Shown here: in pieces, positions 38,501-47,820 of the stretch
Layout of the letters: every line of letters begins with the position of its first letter
Numbering within the stretch: the first letter of the stretch is position 1
Origin: Planctomycetaceae bacterium
Lineage (GTDB): Bacteria > Planctomycetota > Planctomycetia > Planctomycetales > Planctomycetaceae
Assembly: GCA_029259815.1 (NCBI GenBank)
Contig: JAJDEJ010000007.1
Location: 1-64,000, forward strand
Length of the DNA: 64,000 bases
Direction: 5' to 3'
Notes under the pieces: model-generated
The model's database searches: none
Told to the model about the DNA's origin: nothing
Seen by the model: only the letters and a program-made list of their open reading frames with translations
Translations under genes and position numbers: made by a program

Positions 38501-40357
38501 ACGACGCGTGCAACCTCTGCCTTACGACCGCCACGAAAGCTTCCGGTCGACCTCATCGTCGAGGACGAAAATGGCCCTGTCATCGAGGACGAACGAGGTT
38601 TTTCGGTCGAGCCGTTTCCGAACCGGATGAGTACACTCCGGTGGTTCCTCAGGAACAACTCGGACGCAGTGCAGCATATTCGCCTGTCACTCCATGTCAT
38701 CGACGAAGTCCCTCCTCGACTGCCAACAGCGGCCCTCTCGACCGAATCGCTCACCGAGTTCCTCCGCACACTGTCTCAGGAGACGCACACAATCGATCTA
38801 CCAACGATCGAGTTGAGACCTCACGAGACACCTCAGGCGATCGTCTTCCCGAAACAGGACGATTCGAAGGCACCCGTCCCCATGCTGGGGGGAGTGATCA
38901 TCGCGTTATCAGACGAGGCGACAGGACTGACGACGCTGCGGCAATTGGGAGTCCGGCCCCAGCGCCCCACAAGGTTTGTGACGCCCCAGATCGAGTACGA
39001 ACGCACCGACGGTCGGATCACTATTCAACTGAAAGCGAATGATCCCGAGAGACTCCCCCGCGAAGGCGTGCCTGTCTCAGCACGATTGGCAGGTGGCCAT
39101 CTCAACCCGCTTCCCGCCAGATCGAGCGGGCGGGTTTTCGACCATGCTCCACAGGCCACTCTTACCTTGCTTGCTCCACCTGGCGAAGATCACCGCGTGT
39201 ATGTGGACGTTGCCGGTTGGCCGCGTGCGTTCCTCTTCGATGTCATCAAGGGGCGACCGACTTTCAGTGACGGATCGGCGATCCGCATCACGACGCCAAC
39301 TTCGGGGGCTGTCTTTCAGATAATCGAGAATGTGCCCGTGTCTGTCGAAGTCGACGTTCCTTCCGCAGGCTTCACAACCGACAAGGACTGGTTCGAGGTG
39401 GGAGTGGATGCTAATCATGATCGCCGACTGGTCCGAGAGCCTGCCTTACGGATTAATCGAGATCGGCATGTGACCGTCGAATGGCTGGGGACGAATCCCA
39501 ACGGTTCCACACCGATTCAGGTCGGAGTCGCCGACTTCAACTTGAAGCTCCCCACGAGTGGTCTTCGCAATCAGCAAGCAGACATTCTTGGTCGCGTTGT
39601 GATGGGAGGCCGACCGGACGTCTGGGGAGAGGCGGTCTCCGTCGTGTTCGACACGACAGGACCGAATCTCACGAACGTCGAACTTCAACCGGGACCGGCG
39701 GTCGTCATTGGTGAACCGATCGTTGTCTTGGCCGAGGCGGATGACCATGGCCTCAGCGGGGTGTCTCATCTGGAAGTGGTCTTCGACCCCAGCCGCACCG
39801 GCACGTTCGACGCGAAAAACAAGCCGGTGATCGCCGTGCCGCTCGACAACGGGCAGTGGCGGGCAGAGGTCCCCACGAAGTCACTCGAGCAAGGACGTCA
39901 TCTGCTGCTCGCACGAGGCGTCGACAATGCGGGGAATGCCGCGATGCCCCACTCTCTCTGGTTGGAAGTCATTACCACAGAGGAAGCGGCTCGACGCAAA
40001 GCCCTGAGGACAACGGTATTTACGGGGCAGTTGCTTTACGGACCTCGTCCGGCATCTGGGATCAAAGTCGAGCTGACAGCCGATCCGACTGAACCCGCAG
40101 ACGCATCCCAACCGATGACAACGGAAAAGACACCTCAACCGAAAAAGCCATACACTGCGACATCTGGAAAGGATGGGAAGTTCGAGATTCAGGCTGTGGC
40201 GGGAGGGCCGTACACCCTCCATATTTCCGGAGTCCTCCGCGGCGAGAAGATCGATCGCCAACGAAAGGTCACGATCGACATCGATGACCCTCCTCCGGCC
40301 CTGACTGAGCGTCTGGACCGGCCTCCGGAGTCCGAGACGTCCGACAAACCTGAGTGA
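35525..40357 (+). CDS. Giant single-pass protein with degenerate caspase-like domain
   Basis: About 1610 residues, starting at ATG 35525 or TTG 35519. One membrane helix near residues 14-38 (VTAVLVAAALFLCAVTAFLFTL) puts the bulk outside the cytoplasm if the N-terminus is inside. Residues about 45-240 look like a caspase fold that has lost its active site: where active members have a His-Gly and an LLDACHSG loop, this protein has YMRGAWIDQ and NIVLCLDDSDPD. The acidic loop ADRNQDSVISVGEF, common at the end of bacterial caspase domains, is kept. The middle is a Ser/Thr linker and helical repeats. The last 700 residues are beta-rich, Ig-like modules ending in a carboxypeptidase-regulatory-like domain (ASGIKVELT, KDGKFEIQAVAGGPYTLHISG). 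Its T6SS role is inferred from position only. Confidence 0.75.
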   Translation: MTQDWRAQPTTSWLRVTAVLVAAALFLCAVTAFLFTLIEPFEDPRLFLLTCDGDPATAAAAPLQRLSAVNPLGTSCHQITSPPGTSWLQAIDQLGEEMLARDTAVVYMRGAWIDQPELALSSAPHSSFLNSSKLLRLEQIIHQLNELPAENIVLCLDDSDPDLDQFSERLNQLQTKAVASRVIIVTSHRLGEESFPLPTRQCTAFGDVVSRSFCATADRNQDSVISVGEFLAAIQRDVAGWAAELTGGRESQTPLVISPTEVAAETALCRVLHPVDIASSENNGEDVASNAAPESIASPRVELSQVTQTWELAAALTDRAITSDVPLVICHCIHRDLVELERRWRFGESTAALHDEYDAMLTTLTSLTNGQSSLQNVPQWAIVLASMLEAAAEGSPANPPRGSNTSGPSAPTSTNTQTSNNSRVSGASQLQLVSTSSPPAGHQRKLEALSELSTLLSEGASREATTSWLDQHDPISQDRSMQLVRKLTGSSNIPDDLWRGVLLTRLNLELNRSDASISSWTYADWTIAERAALRSERLLIDQIEQNWLSRSRRSNMSANTAIMRGHHANALSASATRMCRNTVLILPDLLELDRRLQFWENDPAEVGTILDGILESVARLRTALGRESLEDAGQINNLARSLETDRLRLLQPVNELTARASAPSQAPPSASDLMRLLRSQLLSSRDRAKLLTVWQQLGDELPSVAPHPTSAGQVIVRGLADGLDRNFHRRMYFAQLFGPTPTTNVSPGSSTDNDANMLDALMGYEIAASRWRIERPGVIRQQLDRLLAAPLSADSLGASHNLWDSLDDLQDESQLPLAWPQLAERIQQCHAIQHLDLQILLTHLARNDASAWENECYERIEANLRAARPILRDWPPPVDASPTLLSGPDTVRLSRRSPSELRYRVHNMSDQDESLMLTLQYPVGDYLVELQTNQPILPSETPPWPYTSAEAQTGFPIHLKARASREVTLHVQPRYDDAKPASLLVRLRGPHSTTRATSALRPPRKLPVDLIVEDENGPVIEDERGFSVEPFPNRMSTLRWFLRNNSDAVQHIRLSLHVIDEVPPRLPTAALSTESLTEFLRTLSQETHTIDLPTIELRPHETPQAIVFPKQDDSKAPVPMLGGVIIALSDEATGLTTLRQLGVRPQRPTRFVTPQIEYERTDGRITIQLKANDPERLPREGVPVSARLAGGHLNPLPARSSGRVFDHAPQATLTLLAPPGEDHRVYVDVAGWPRAFLFDVIKGRPTFSDGSAIRITTPTSGAVFQIIENVPVSVEVDVPSAGFTTDKDWFEVGVDANHDRRLVREPALRINRDRHVTVEWLGTNPNGSTPIQVGVADFNLKLPTSGLRNQQADILGRVVMGGRPDVWGEAVSVVFDTTGPNLTNVELQPGPAVVIGEPIVVLAEADDHGLSGVSHLEVVFDPSRTGTFDAKNKPVIAVPLDNGQWRAEVPTKSLEQGRHLLLARGVDNAGNAAMPHSLWLEVITTEEAARRKALRTTVFTGQLLYGPRPASGIKVELTADPTEPADASQPMTTEKTPQPKKPYTATSGKDGKFEIQAVAGGPYTLHISGVLRGEKIDRQRKVTIDIDDPPPALTERLDRPPESETSDKPE

Positions 40358-40437
40358 CTCATCAGTGTCGATGCCGAATCGTGGAGAGCGATTTGCAGGG
40401 GTGCTGAATCTGTTCTTCACACGAGGATGATTGCAAC

Positions 40438-41223
40438 GTGGAGATCGAGTCATTGCATCGACGCCTGCATCAACTCACGGCGGTCCTGGTCCTCAGTATG
40501 ACAGGATGCGCGACTGCTCCTTTGGGACCTCCTGTGGGCGATCCCGGCCTGATCCCCCATCGACCGACGACCATCTGGACGTTCCTGGGGGTCGATCAAC
40601 TCATCGAACATCATCACCAGAAACATGACCGTGTGATGGCAACGCTGGGACAGCACTTCCCTGATTTGGAACCCAAACTGCCGGTTGTGTTGAACACATC
40701 GCTACAGGCAGTGGCCTCGCCCAGCGTGGTGGTGCACAATGCGGCACATGTCCTCGCGGCTGAACAGCAGGCTCCGCAGAAGATCAAAGCGATCAAAGCC
40801 GTCGCGAAGGTCGGCTGTGCAGGTTATCCACAAGTCGAAGAGGCGCTTCTTGCCGGAATGGACGACCGAAATCCCAAGGTGCGACTCGCCACTGTCGAGG
40901 CCATTCTCAAAACCGCGGGTGACCCGTGCGAACCTTGCGATATCTCCGGAAATTGCACACCGACTATCCGGCATCAACTTTGGCACATGGGCTACGGGGT
41001 CCATCCGGACGGCTGTCCTCTGGAGCCCTCCGCTGCCGTCCGTCGCGTGGCACGACTCGCACTTGATGCGTGTGGCGGACCGTTGCCGGTTGAATGTCCG
41101 CCACCTCACTCCATCGAATTGCCATCGTCAGAGATCATCGAAGAAGCACTGGGGCCGCTAGCGCCGGTGGGACCAACTCCGGCAAGCTTGCCGCCTGCCG
41201 GGCCGGTGCTACCGGGGCAATGA
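40438..41223 (+). CDS. Putative lipoprotein with HEAT-like repeats
   Basis: A 261-residue protein from a GTG start. The N-terminus ends in a lipobox (LSMTGCAT, Cys near residue 23), so outer- or inner-membrane lipid anchoring is likely. Residues about 85-215 resemble HEAT repeats (KIKAIKAVAKVGCAGYPQVEEALLAG is one, with DRNPKVRLATVEAILKTAG next), plus several cysteines that may form disulphides. The tail is Pro-rich. It lies 80 bases after the giant gene and overlaps the opposite-strand vWA gene by 89 bases at its 3' end. TssJ is also a lipoprotein, but no TssJ fold is evident here; a substitute role is speculation. Confidence 0.75.
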   Translation: MEIESLHRRLHQLTAVLVLSMTGCATAPLGPPVGDPGLIPHRPTTIWTFLGVDQLIEHHHQKHDRVMATLGQHFPDLEPKLPVVLNTSLQAVASPSVVVHNAAHVLAAEQQAPQKIKAIKAVAKVGCAGYPQVEEALLAGMDDRNPKVRLATVEAILKTAGDPCEPCDISGNCTPTIRHQLWHMGYGVHPDGCPLEPSAAVRRVARLALDACGGPLPVECPPPHSIELPSSEIIEEALGPLAPVGPTPASLPPAGPVLPGQ

Positions 41224-44200
41224 GGCCGTCTTCGCCGAGTAAGGTGACACGAAGGGGTCGATGCATTTCACGTCGAGACGCAGGCTGGGGCATGGCCAAC
41301 ATGATCTTCGCAGGTGCGTCCGCCGCATCGGTCTGATCATAGATGAACGTGTGCACTTCGATTTGGGCCTCTGAATCGAGACGGCGGCGGACTGTCTTGA
41401 TCGCCGGTCCTGACACCCAGGTGACGGCGATCGTGCCGAGTCCGGGTGAATTCGCTTGATGGCGGAGGATGCACTGGACAAAGTTGGTCGTCTGTCGCAA
41501 TTCCCACTGCACACCAAGGCTGAGCGTTGATTGACCAGTTGATGCGGACGGCAACGCCAACGTCTCAGCCGTTTTGGCCGCTGCATCGAGGATCGAAAGA
41601 CGGACATTGGCGTGCGGTGCATTGATGGGCCATTGATTGGTCCTGACCTGCATCACAGGCACCGGCATCCGTGCTGCGTACTCATTTCCCTGGAACACAA
41701 ACGGCTCTCCCACTTCGGCTCCTGACTCGTCGAGTGGCTGGATGGAAATGTCATAGCCATCCGGTTGCGAGAGGTAGAGTTGGTTGGCTCGTTTGAGCGA
41801 GAACGTAAAGACCGCATCGGAGCCAACGCGTTGATGTTGATGAACTCCGACAAGCAACTGATCATCCGGGGAGTCTCCGCCGGTTAGCGAGACGAATTGC
41901 GGATTCGACGACGTGTGGTCTGCGGAAGGCAGTTGTCCCTGCGGTCCAGCCGTGGCGTCTCCCAAGAGCACGGCGGCTTCACCGCCTTCGAGATTGATGT
42001 CGGCGGTCGCTGTCTCATAGATGACGGTGAGCTTTGCCGGGAGTCGGTCACTCCACGTCACAGGTTCGTTCACGGGTGCCTGATGCGTTTTCCCATCCGC
42101 AGCTGCCCAAGTGAACGATGCGGGCCCGACGAGTGAACGAAGCTTCTCGACGAGTTGTGACGCACGACTGACATCCAGTTGGGAAGAGCCGCCGGTCTGA
42201 CTGGCCAATTTGGTAAATTCGGCAGCGGCGGCCTGTTGCTCCTTGGCGGACATGCCAAAGCCGATCACGTGCACAACCGCATTCGCGGCGTGAGCCTTCG
42301 CGAGTGCGTCTGCAAACTCAACCCGTTGTCCGGGCGGCGGATTGAATTGATAGTTACGCCCATCGGTAACGACGACAATGTGTCGCTGCACATCGGACGG
42401 AAGGTGTTGAAAGTCTGCCGCTGCTTGCGTGACCGCCAGATAGAGGGGCGTCTCCCCCCAAGGGAGCAGATTGCCGAGATGAGCGGAGACCTGTCCTAAC
42501 TCAGCTGAACCGAATCGTCCGGGTGGCAAGATCGTTTCGACATCATTGTACGGATGCAGTCCACTTGTTGCGGAGAAGGCGTCAGTGTACCGCTTCTGGA
42601 GAATCACCTTCTGTGACTTCGGATCGTGACTTGCGCGGTGTCCGTAAAGCATCACACCCACACTCGCCCCCGATTGATCGGTCATCTCCGAGAGGAGCCC
42701 ATGCAATGCGGAGATCGCAGCAGTCAGCTTTGGTGTCTTCCCCTGTTCTCCCTCACGAGGGATGAGTTCCTGCATTGATGCTGAACAATCGAGAATGAAG
42801 GTCATCGCAGCACCACGCATTTGTTGACTGCTGACCGTGAACGTCGTCTTGGCTGTCGGATCAAGATCGACCTCAGCGACGCGTCCGCCAGCGGGGATGA
42901 TGCGGAAGTTGCTGCGGTAGGTGTTCCCGCGTAACCAGATCTCTGCCAATAGCGGTTGATTCACGTCGGCAAAACTGCTGGCCACCAACTGGGGATCCAG
43001 AGGGATCTCGTCTTTGATGGCGCTCGTCTTCCGTAAAGAGTCGATGGGCACAGCGACCGCGTTGGCCGGATAGGCATCTCCCAGAGGTTGGATGCCGACC
43101 CGCGCGATGCCTTCCGGAAGGATAACTCCCTTGCCATTCTGTCGAATCTCGACTTTCGTGCTAAGTTTGTCGCTTGGGCTGACGGGCGTCAGACTCGCAG
43201 CATCAATGAGCATGCCGGTCTCGGTGGCTGTGATGCCCGCCGTCAATCGTTGACGCAAGGCAGCCACTTCCTTTTCCCGACTGTCGACAAGTCCGGAGAC
43301 AACCGTCATCAGGTGATCGACTTGTGTGGTCATCAGCGGCTGATGCGACTCGGGCAGCGGCCCCCAGAACTCGGCCAACGCTCCATCGCCCAACCAGAGT
43401 AGGAGGTCGGCCCAAGCGAGCTTGCGATAGTCCTCTGCCCAGACATTGTTCGATGTCCGCGTCAATGCGATCCCTCGTCGGCTGTTCAACAGACGCTCAT
43501 TCGGATTCTTGGCGAGTGGCTTCGTGCTGACGGTCGAGGACTCAACTTCTTCGGCATCGCAGAGTCGATTCCGAAACTCAGCGTTCCAATCTTCGAGTGT
43601 CGGATCGTCGCGCGTGGTGTTCTGCTCTTGATGAGCACTTCCGATCAAGACTAAGGCCGGGTGCGTGTTCCAGCGGCTGAGCATCCGGACCTGCGGTTGA
43701 GGCGGCGGGGACTTTGTGACCGGGTCAGAGACCTGAGTCTGGGCAGCGATGAGCTTTCGCAACAGGACCATGCGCTGATCAGCTGGCGACCGACTCTCGT
43801 CGTCGTCCTGTCGCGCGAGAAGCGGGACCTGCAACAGGTTTTCCAAGGCGTCGAGATCATTGGGATGACAGTGACGCAATTTGAGCAAACGCTTCCATTC
43901 ATCATCAAACTGTGACCGCAACTTCTCCCAACTTCGTTCGACCGTCAGCGGAGCGACAGTCGACCCACCGGCAACAGCCTGGCTGGGGTGCAGCCGGGCA
44001 TCGAGATCGTTGAGCCCGGAAATCAGGGGGAGTAAGAGCTGATTGACAAGATGATCCTTGTCGTTGGTTGAATTCGCATCGCGAATGGTGGCCCACTCAG
44101 CCAGGAAGGGCATCTCCAACCGCATCCGATCGCAGGTGACAAGCTGCCGATGCAACTCCTTCGATGCCGAGTCGCACACCGCCAACGCTGCATCGCCCTG

Positions 44201-45856
44201 GCTTAAGGCATTCACAATCGTCTCTGCTTGCAAAGTGGCTCCGACCTGCAGGCCATCGAAAGCAATCAAGTTTCGAGTTCGGGGCTCGTTCAATTCAGAA
44301 ACGAGACGCCGACTCACCCGAATGTCTTCAGGGATGGCGAGACTCTCGAACCGGCTGCGTTGAGAGAGGACCCGCTGAACGAGAGTTGGGTCCTGCCAAC
44401 TGTCGGCGGGAGCGGCCTCAGCCAGCAAAGAGGCCATGAGGTGAAACGATGTCTGCGCCAGCAATTCGTTTTCAGCCAATGCTCGACTTTGCGGAGCGAG
44501 CGTTGCGCGGTCGCCAGCGAGCGAAAGCTCATCTCGAAGCGTTTGTGCTGCATGCAACTTGCCAGCATCCAATCCCGTGTGCTGTTGAAGTTCAAGCAAG
44601 GGGTATGGACCGGCAGGAAGATGACTCGTCTCCGACTGTCGCTGCAGGTAACTCAGCCAGCGAGTCACCTCACGAGCCGTCGCCGCAGACTCTGCAACGC
44701 CCGCATGACCTGACCAGAGATTGTTCTCCCACCACGACAATGCCCGGAGCAGACGGCCGGCAGCGGGCAGATCCTTCTGCCACAGATCGGTCTTGAGAAG
44801 CATGTCGCACTGCTTCCAGGCCGTTTGTAACTCAACATCCGCCACTTCAGGCTCGGCTCTCCGTTGTGCGAGCGACAACTCGTCCCGACTCTTCGATGGC
44901 AGTGCATGTGTCAAATGGCCGGTTGCCTTGCCAAACTTGATGACCTTCACAGGATCGCTGGAAGGGAGCGATTCCTGAAGGGAGGTCACCAGTTCAGTGA
45001 CATCGACCTGCCCATTATGATTGCCACGGTCGTCCGCTTCGCCCGCAAGTCCCTGCCACAATGCTTTCTGAAGGACCGAGCCACGCCTCGTCTGTGATCG
45101 CCATCGTGTTTCACCATTGCCACCACGACAGTAAACCGTGAATTTCACCAACGACTTTGTGACGTCGAGTTGTTCAGACCATGCTTCGACGGCTTCGGGA
45201 AATCCGTTAAAGAGCCAGCCGCAGGACCAGTGGGTCCGGGTGGGCAAGCAGTCGAGTACAAGATGCACCTGCTGCGATTCTGGAGCCGCGGCCTCGATGT
45301 GTTGGCAGAACTCGGAGAGCAAGATCCAGGTCGTCGCATCGAAGGGATCGGCCGAAGGGGGAATCAGCGCCGGCTGTCCCTTGGGAGTCACCGCCCCCAG
45401 TCCCCGAACGTCGACAATCAGCACTTCTCCCCGTTGAATCTGGGGGCGGACCATGCGGAGCGCCGTGTGCAAGCTGTCCCAGGGAGTGCTATTCAGTCCA
45501 TCACCAAAGCCGGCGGACTCGACTTGCAGAGTGAGCCCGTCCAACAATTGGAATCGATCGCCGTCCTCGTCGATCCATCCGGGTGCAGCGAATGGGGCCG
45601 GGTATGAATCAGCAAAGTAGATGAATGCCGTCCGGGACGGGACATCCTGCACGAGCCACAGCCATCCGGAGGCAGCGGCCAGAAATGCGATGACGGCAAT
45701 CAGCAGTCCGATTCCCGCACGACCCGGAATGATCGGAGCGGGGCCTTGACGGAACGACGGTAGTCGATAACTCGTTCTCGATCGTCGTTGATGTGGAGGA
45801 CTTGTGCGGGCAGGAGAGTCGGTCTGTGGTGCGGCGACGACCCCCATCTGACTCAT
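41135..45856 (-). CDS. Giant single-pass protein with caspase-like and vWA (MIDAS) domains
   Basis: About 1573 residues from ATG 45856; a TTG at 45874 is also in frame. After a basic Ser/Pro-rich cytoplasmic head there is one membrane helix near residues 45-68 (GIGLLIAVIAFLAAASGWLWLV). Residues about 75-300 look caspase-like: VRGLGAVTPKGQPALIPPSADP, then HLVLDCLPTRTHW at the active-site loop and EADDRGNHNGQVDVTEL at the acidic loop. The catalytic His appears lost and the Cys is doubtful. A long helical region follows. Residues about 1010-1240 form a von Willebrand A domain with intact MIDAS residues: DCSAS, the Thr in GETPLYLAV, and VVVTDGRN. The C-terminus is beta-rich. Layout parallels the other giant protein. 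Probably co-transcribed with the beta-barrel gene upstream. Confidence 0.75.
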   Translation of the reverse strand: MSQMGVVAAPQTDSPARTSPPHQRRSRTSYRLPSFRQGPAPIIPGRAGIGLLIAVIAFLAAASGWLWLVQDVPSRTAFIYFADSYPAPFAAPGWIDEDGDRFQLLDGLTLQVESAGFGDGLNSTPWDSLHTALRMVRPQIQRGEVLIVDVRGLGAVTPKGQPALIPPSADPFDATTWILLSEFCQHIEAAAPESQQVHLVLDCLPTRTHWSCGWLFNGFPEAVEAWSEQLDVTKSLVKFTVYCRGGNGETRWRSQTRRGSVLQKALWQGLAGEADDRGNHNGQVDVTELVTSLQESLPSSDPVKVIKFGKATGHLTHALPSKSRDELSLAQRRAEPEVADVELQTAWKQCDMLLKTDLWQKDLPAAGRLLRALSWWENNLWSGHAGVAESAATAREVTRWLSYLQRQSETSHLPAGPYPLLELQQHTGLDAGKLHAAQTLRDELSLAGDRATLAPQSRALAENELLAQTSFHLMASLLAEAAPADSWQDPTLVQRVLSQRSRFESLAIPEDIRVSRRLVSELNEPRTRNLIAFDGLQVGATLQAETIVNALSQGDAALAVCDSASKELHRQLVTCDRMRLEMPFLAEWATIRDANSTNDKDHLVNQLLLPLISGLNDLDARLHPSQAVAGGSTVAPLTVERSWEKLRSQFDDEWKRLLKLRHCHPNDLDALENLLQVPLLARQDDDESRSPADQRMVLLRKLIAAQTQVSDPVTKSPPPQPQVRMLSRWNTHPALVLIGSAHQEQNTTRDDPTLEDWNAEFRNRLCDAEEVESSTVSTKPLAKNPNERLLNSRRGIALTRTSNNVWAEDYRKLAWADLLLWLGDGALAEFWGPLPESHQPLMTTQVDHLMTVVSGLVDSREKEVAALRQRLTAGITATETGMLIDAASLTPVSPSDKLSTKVEIRQNGKGVILPEGIARVGIQPLGDAYPANAVAVPIDSLRKTSAIKDEIPLDPQLVASSFADVNQPLLAEIWLRGNTYRSNFRIIPAGGRVAEVDLDPTAKTTFTVSSQQMRGAAMTFILDCSASMQELIPREGEQGKTPKLTAAISALHGLLSEMTDQSGASVGVMLYGHRASHDPKSQKVILQKRYTDAFSATSGLHPYNDVETILPPGRFGSAELGQVSAHLGNLLPWGETPLYLAVTQAAADFQHLPSDVQRHIVVVTDGRNYQFNPPPGQRVEFADALAKAHAANAVVHVIGFGMSAKEQQAAAAEFTKLASQTGGSSQLDVSRASQLVEKLRSLVGPASFTWAAADGKTHQAPVNEPVTWSDRLPAKLTVIYETATADINLEGGEAAVLLGDATAGPQGQLPSADHTSSNPQFVSLTGGDSPDDQLLVGVHQHQRVGSDAVFTFSLKRANQLYLSQPDGYDISIQPLDESGAEVGEPFVFQGNEYAARMPVPVMQVRTNQWPINAPHANVRLSILDAAAKTAETLALPSASTGQSTLSLGVQWELRQTTNFVQCILRHQANSPGLGTIAVTWVSGPAIKTVRRRLDSEAQIEVHTFIYDQTDAADAPAKIMLAMPQPASRREMHRPLRVTLLGEDGLIAPVAPARQAASLPELVPPALAAPVLLR

Positions 45857-46101
45857 CCGTGAAGAATCTTCCAAGATTGCCCAACCTCAGCGGCGACAAA
45901 AGCGCAGTGACGGGCGGTCCACAAAGCATCTTGCTATTCGAGCTATCGGAACACTCCATCAGCCAACTTCATCCCGCCGAGATCAGGGTGCATTGATTGC
46001 CATCGCTGATGACAAGAAGTCGACCTGATCCCTGCGTCCGTTCAGGTCGCATAGGACGAGAAGCCGAATATCGAGAATAACCCGATAACTCTGGGTCGGC
46101 C

Positions 46102-47586
46102 TCAGAAGCTCCAGCGGGCTTCGAGCAGAATCCTCCCGGTGAACCAGCCTTCATCGCCCACACTGGCTCCGCCACTGATTCCTAACTCTGGCAGCCCGAG
46201 GTCGCCCTGTGGTCCCAACACGAGTCGCAGTCCTGTGAGGAAGTCGATCGACGTCTCTCCATCGACTTTGACGGCTGTCGTCGCGCCGGGAAGGGTTCGC
46301 TGTCCGTCGAGGAAAGATGTCCCGACCATCTCAAGCGTAGGCAGCAGTGCGAAGGCATCCGTCTCATACCAGATCTTGCTGAGGCCCAGTCCCCAGATGA
46401 GCACCTCTCCCGGGTAGTCATCGGTGCCGGAGACGGGGATGAAGTATCGCAGTTGGCCGTGTAGATAGGTCTGGTTGGACCAGCGATAGCGCACCAGCAG
46501 TCCGGGCTCGAACGAGACGTGACCAGTGCCGAGTCCGCGTCCGACGGGGCCTGTGTCCAGATGAGTGAGTGTCTGCTGCGTGACGACCCAGTTACGACCG
46601 TTAACGATCACCACCTTGCCTCCCACCACGAGATCACCGATGCCTGACGTGTTCTTGTTGATCTCGGGATCAACCGCACGCATGGGCACCTCGAAGATCG
46701 CCGAGGCTCGTTCGGTCGCTGTCTCCATGCGGGCCCTGAGCGTGATCACGTCAACTGATGACTCTCCAGTCATGCCATCCGGTGAGGGACCACTTCCTGG
46801 TGCGGCCCAGAAGAATTCCGATCGATCCGGCTTGGAGAGGCCCCAGCCCTGTTCATACTTCAGCGAAAGGTGAGTGAAGGGTTGGGCCGAGTCGATGAAG
46901 AACGGAGCGAACATCACACGTTCGTGACCGATGCCGATGCATCCATTCGCAGGAATATAGGCTGCGGGCAGCAATCGAGCCCAGGGACTGCACCGGTCTG
47001 CGCAGGCCCCCGAGGGATCGCATTGGCGGGCAGCACGCTGTTCGGCCCTGACCGACCTCCGGTTATGACTGACTGGCTCAACCGGTTGACTCAGCAGAAA
47101 GTCGTCAACCACAGCGGCTCTCTGAATAGCCGCTTCGTCAGGCTCGGTCAGTTCCTCAAAGACTGGTTGCTCGACGCTGACCTGCTCGATGGAAAATTGT
47201 GGCTGAAACAGACTGTCGACGTCGCCCAGAGGTGTCACCAGCGATGAAGTGACGTTGCTCTGAGACTCACGCACGACGTCGGACTCAGCATGAGTGACTT
47301 CCGACTCCCAGTTCGATGGAGAATCCCGAGTCTTTCGATGTCTCAGAGATGACGACTGGGACGTCTGATCGGTGATCGTCTCCAGCGGGGCATGATTTGA
47401 ATCGCCATTGTCACTTTCGAGCGATGGCTGATCGGACGCCAATCGTGACAAGACTTCGTGGTGGAGTTGCGAAGACCAGAACGGCTCCTGGTCGATCGCC
47501 CTCACATGTGGCCGTTCCTCCGCAAGCAGCAGAGTGCCCCCTAGACAGCAGGCGCAAGCCAGAATGACTGAGCGGATCTGGCACAT
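46102..47586 (-). CDS. Predicted outer-membrane beta-barrel protein
   Basis: A 494-residue secreted protein. The signal peptide is MCQIRSVILACACCLGGTLLLA. The first 200 mature residues are acidic, Ser/Gln-rich and probably disordered, then CDPSGACADRCSPWARL. From about residue 215 the sequence becomes alternating amphipathic strands typical of a barrel (IGDLVVGGKVVIVNGRNWVV, GHVSFEPGLLVRYRW, TYLHGQLRYFIPVSG), and it ends in a strand with a terminal Phe (ILLEARWSF), the usual signal for outer-membrane assembly. It resembles 'transporter'-type barrels in planctomycetes. It lies 245 bases upstream of the vWA giant gene on the same strand and is divergent from tssK. Confidence 0.75.
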   Translation of the reverse strand: MCQIRSVILACACCLGGTLLLAEERPHVRAIDQEPFWSSQLHHEVLSRLASDQPSLESDNGDSNHAPLETITDQTSQSSSLRHRKTRDSPSNWESEVTHAESDVVRESQSNVTSSLVTPLGDVDSLFQPQFSIEQVSVEQPVFEELTEPDEAAIQRAAVVDDFLLSQPVEPVSHNRRSVRAEQRAARQCDPSGACADRCSPWARLLPAAYIPANGCIGIGHERVMFAPFFIDSAQPFTHLSLKYEQGWGLSKPDRSEFFWAAPGSGPSPDGMTGESSVDVITLRARMETATERASAIFEVPMRAVDPEINKNTSGIGDLVVGGKVVIVNGRNWVVTQQTLTHLDTGPVGRGLGTGHVSFEPGLLVRYRWSNQTYLHGQLRYFIPVSGTDDYPGEVLIWGLGLSKIWYETDAFALLPTLEMVGTSFLDGQRTLPGATTAVKVDGETSIDFLTGLRLVLGPQGDLGLPELGISGGASVGDEGWFTGRILLEARWSF

Positions 47587-47820
47587 ACGCTCACGAGAGG
47601 AGATTGCGGGTGAGTGCTGCGAAATCGACAGAGAGTGAGATTGATTCCAGCCGGCAAATGACCGCCGACTCTACGGATGTTATCGGTCTTGAGGATCAAT
47701 TGGCTCAAGCGGATTCGTCCTGTGAGTCGATTTCCAGAGTAGGGGCGACTCGTCCGACTATCGGTCGCGGTCCGCCTCGTCGACGATTCCCGTCCTCTTC
47801 TGGATCGAGACAGAGTTCCT

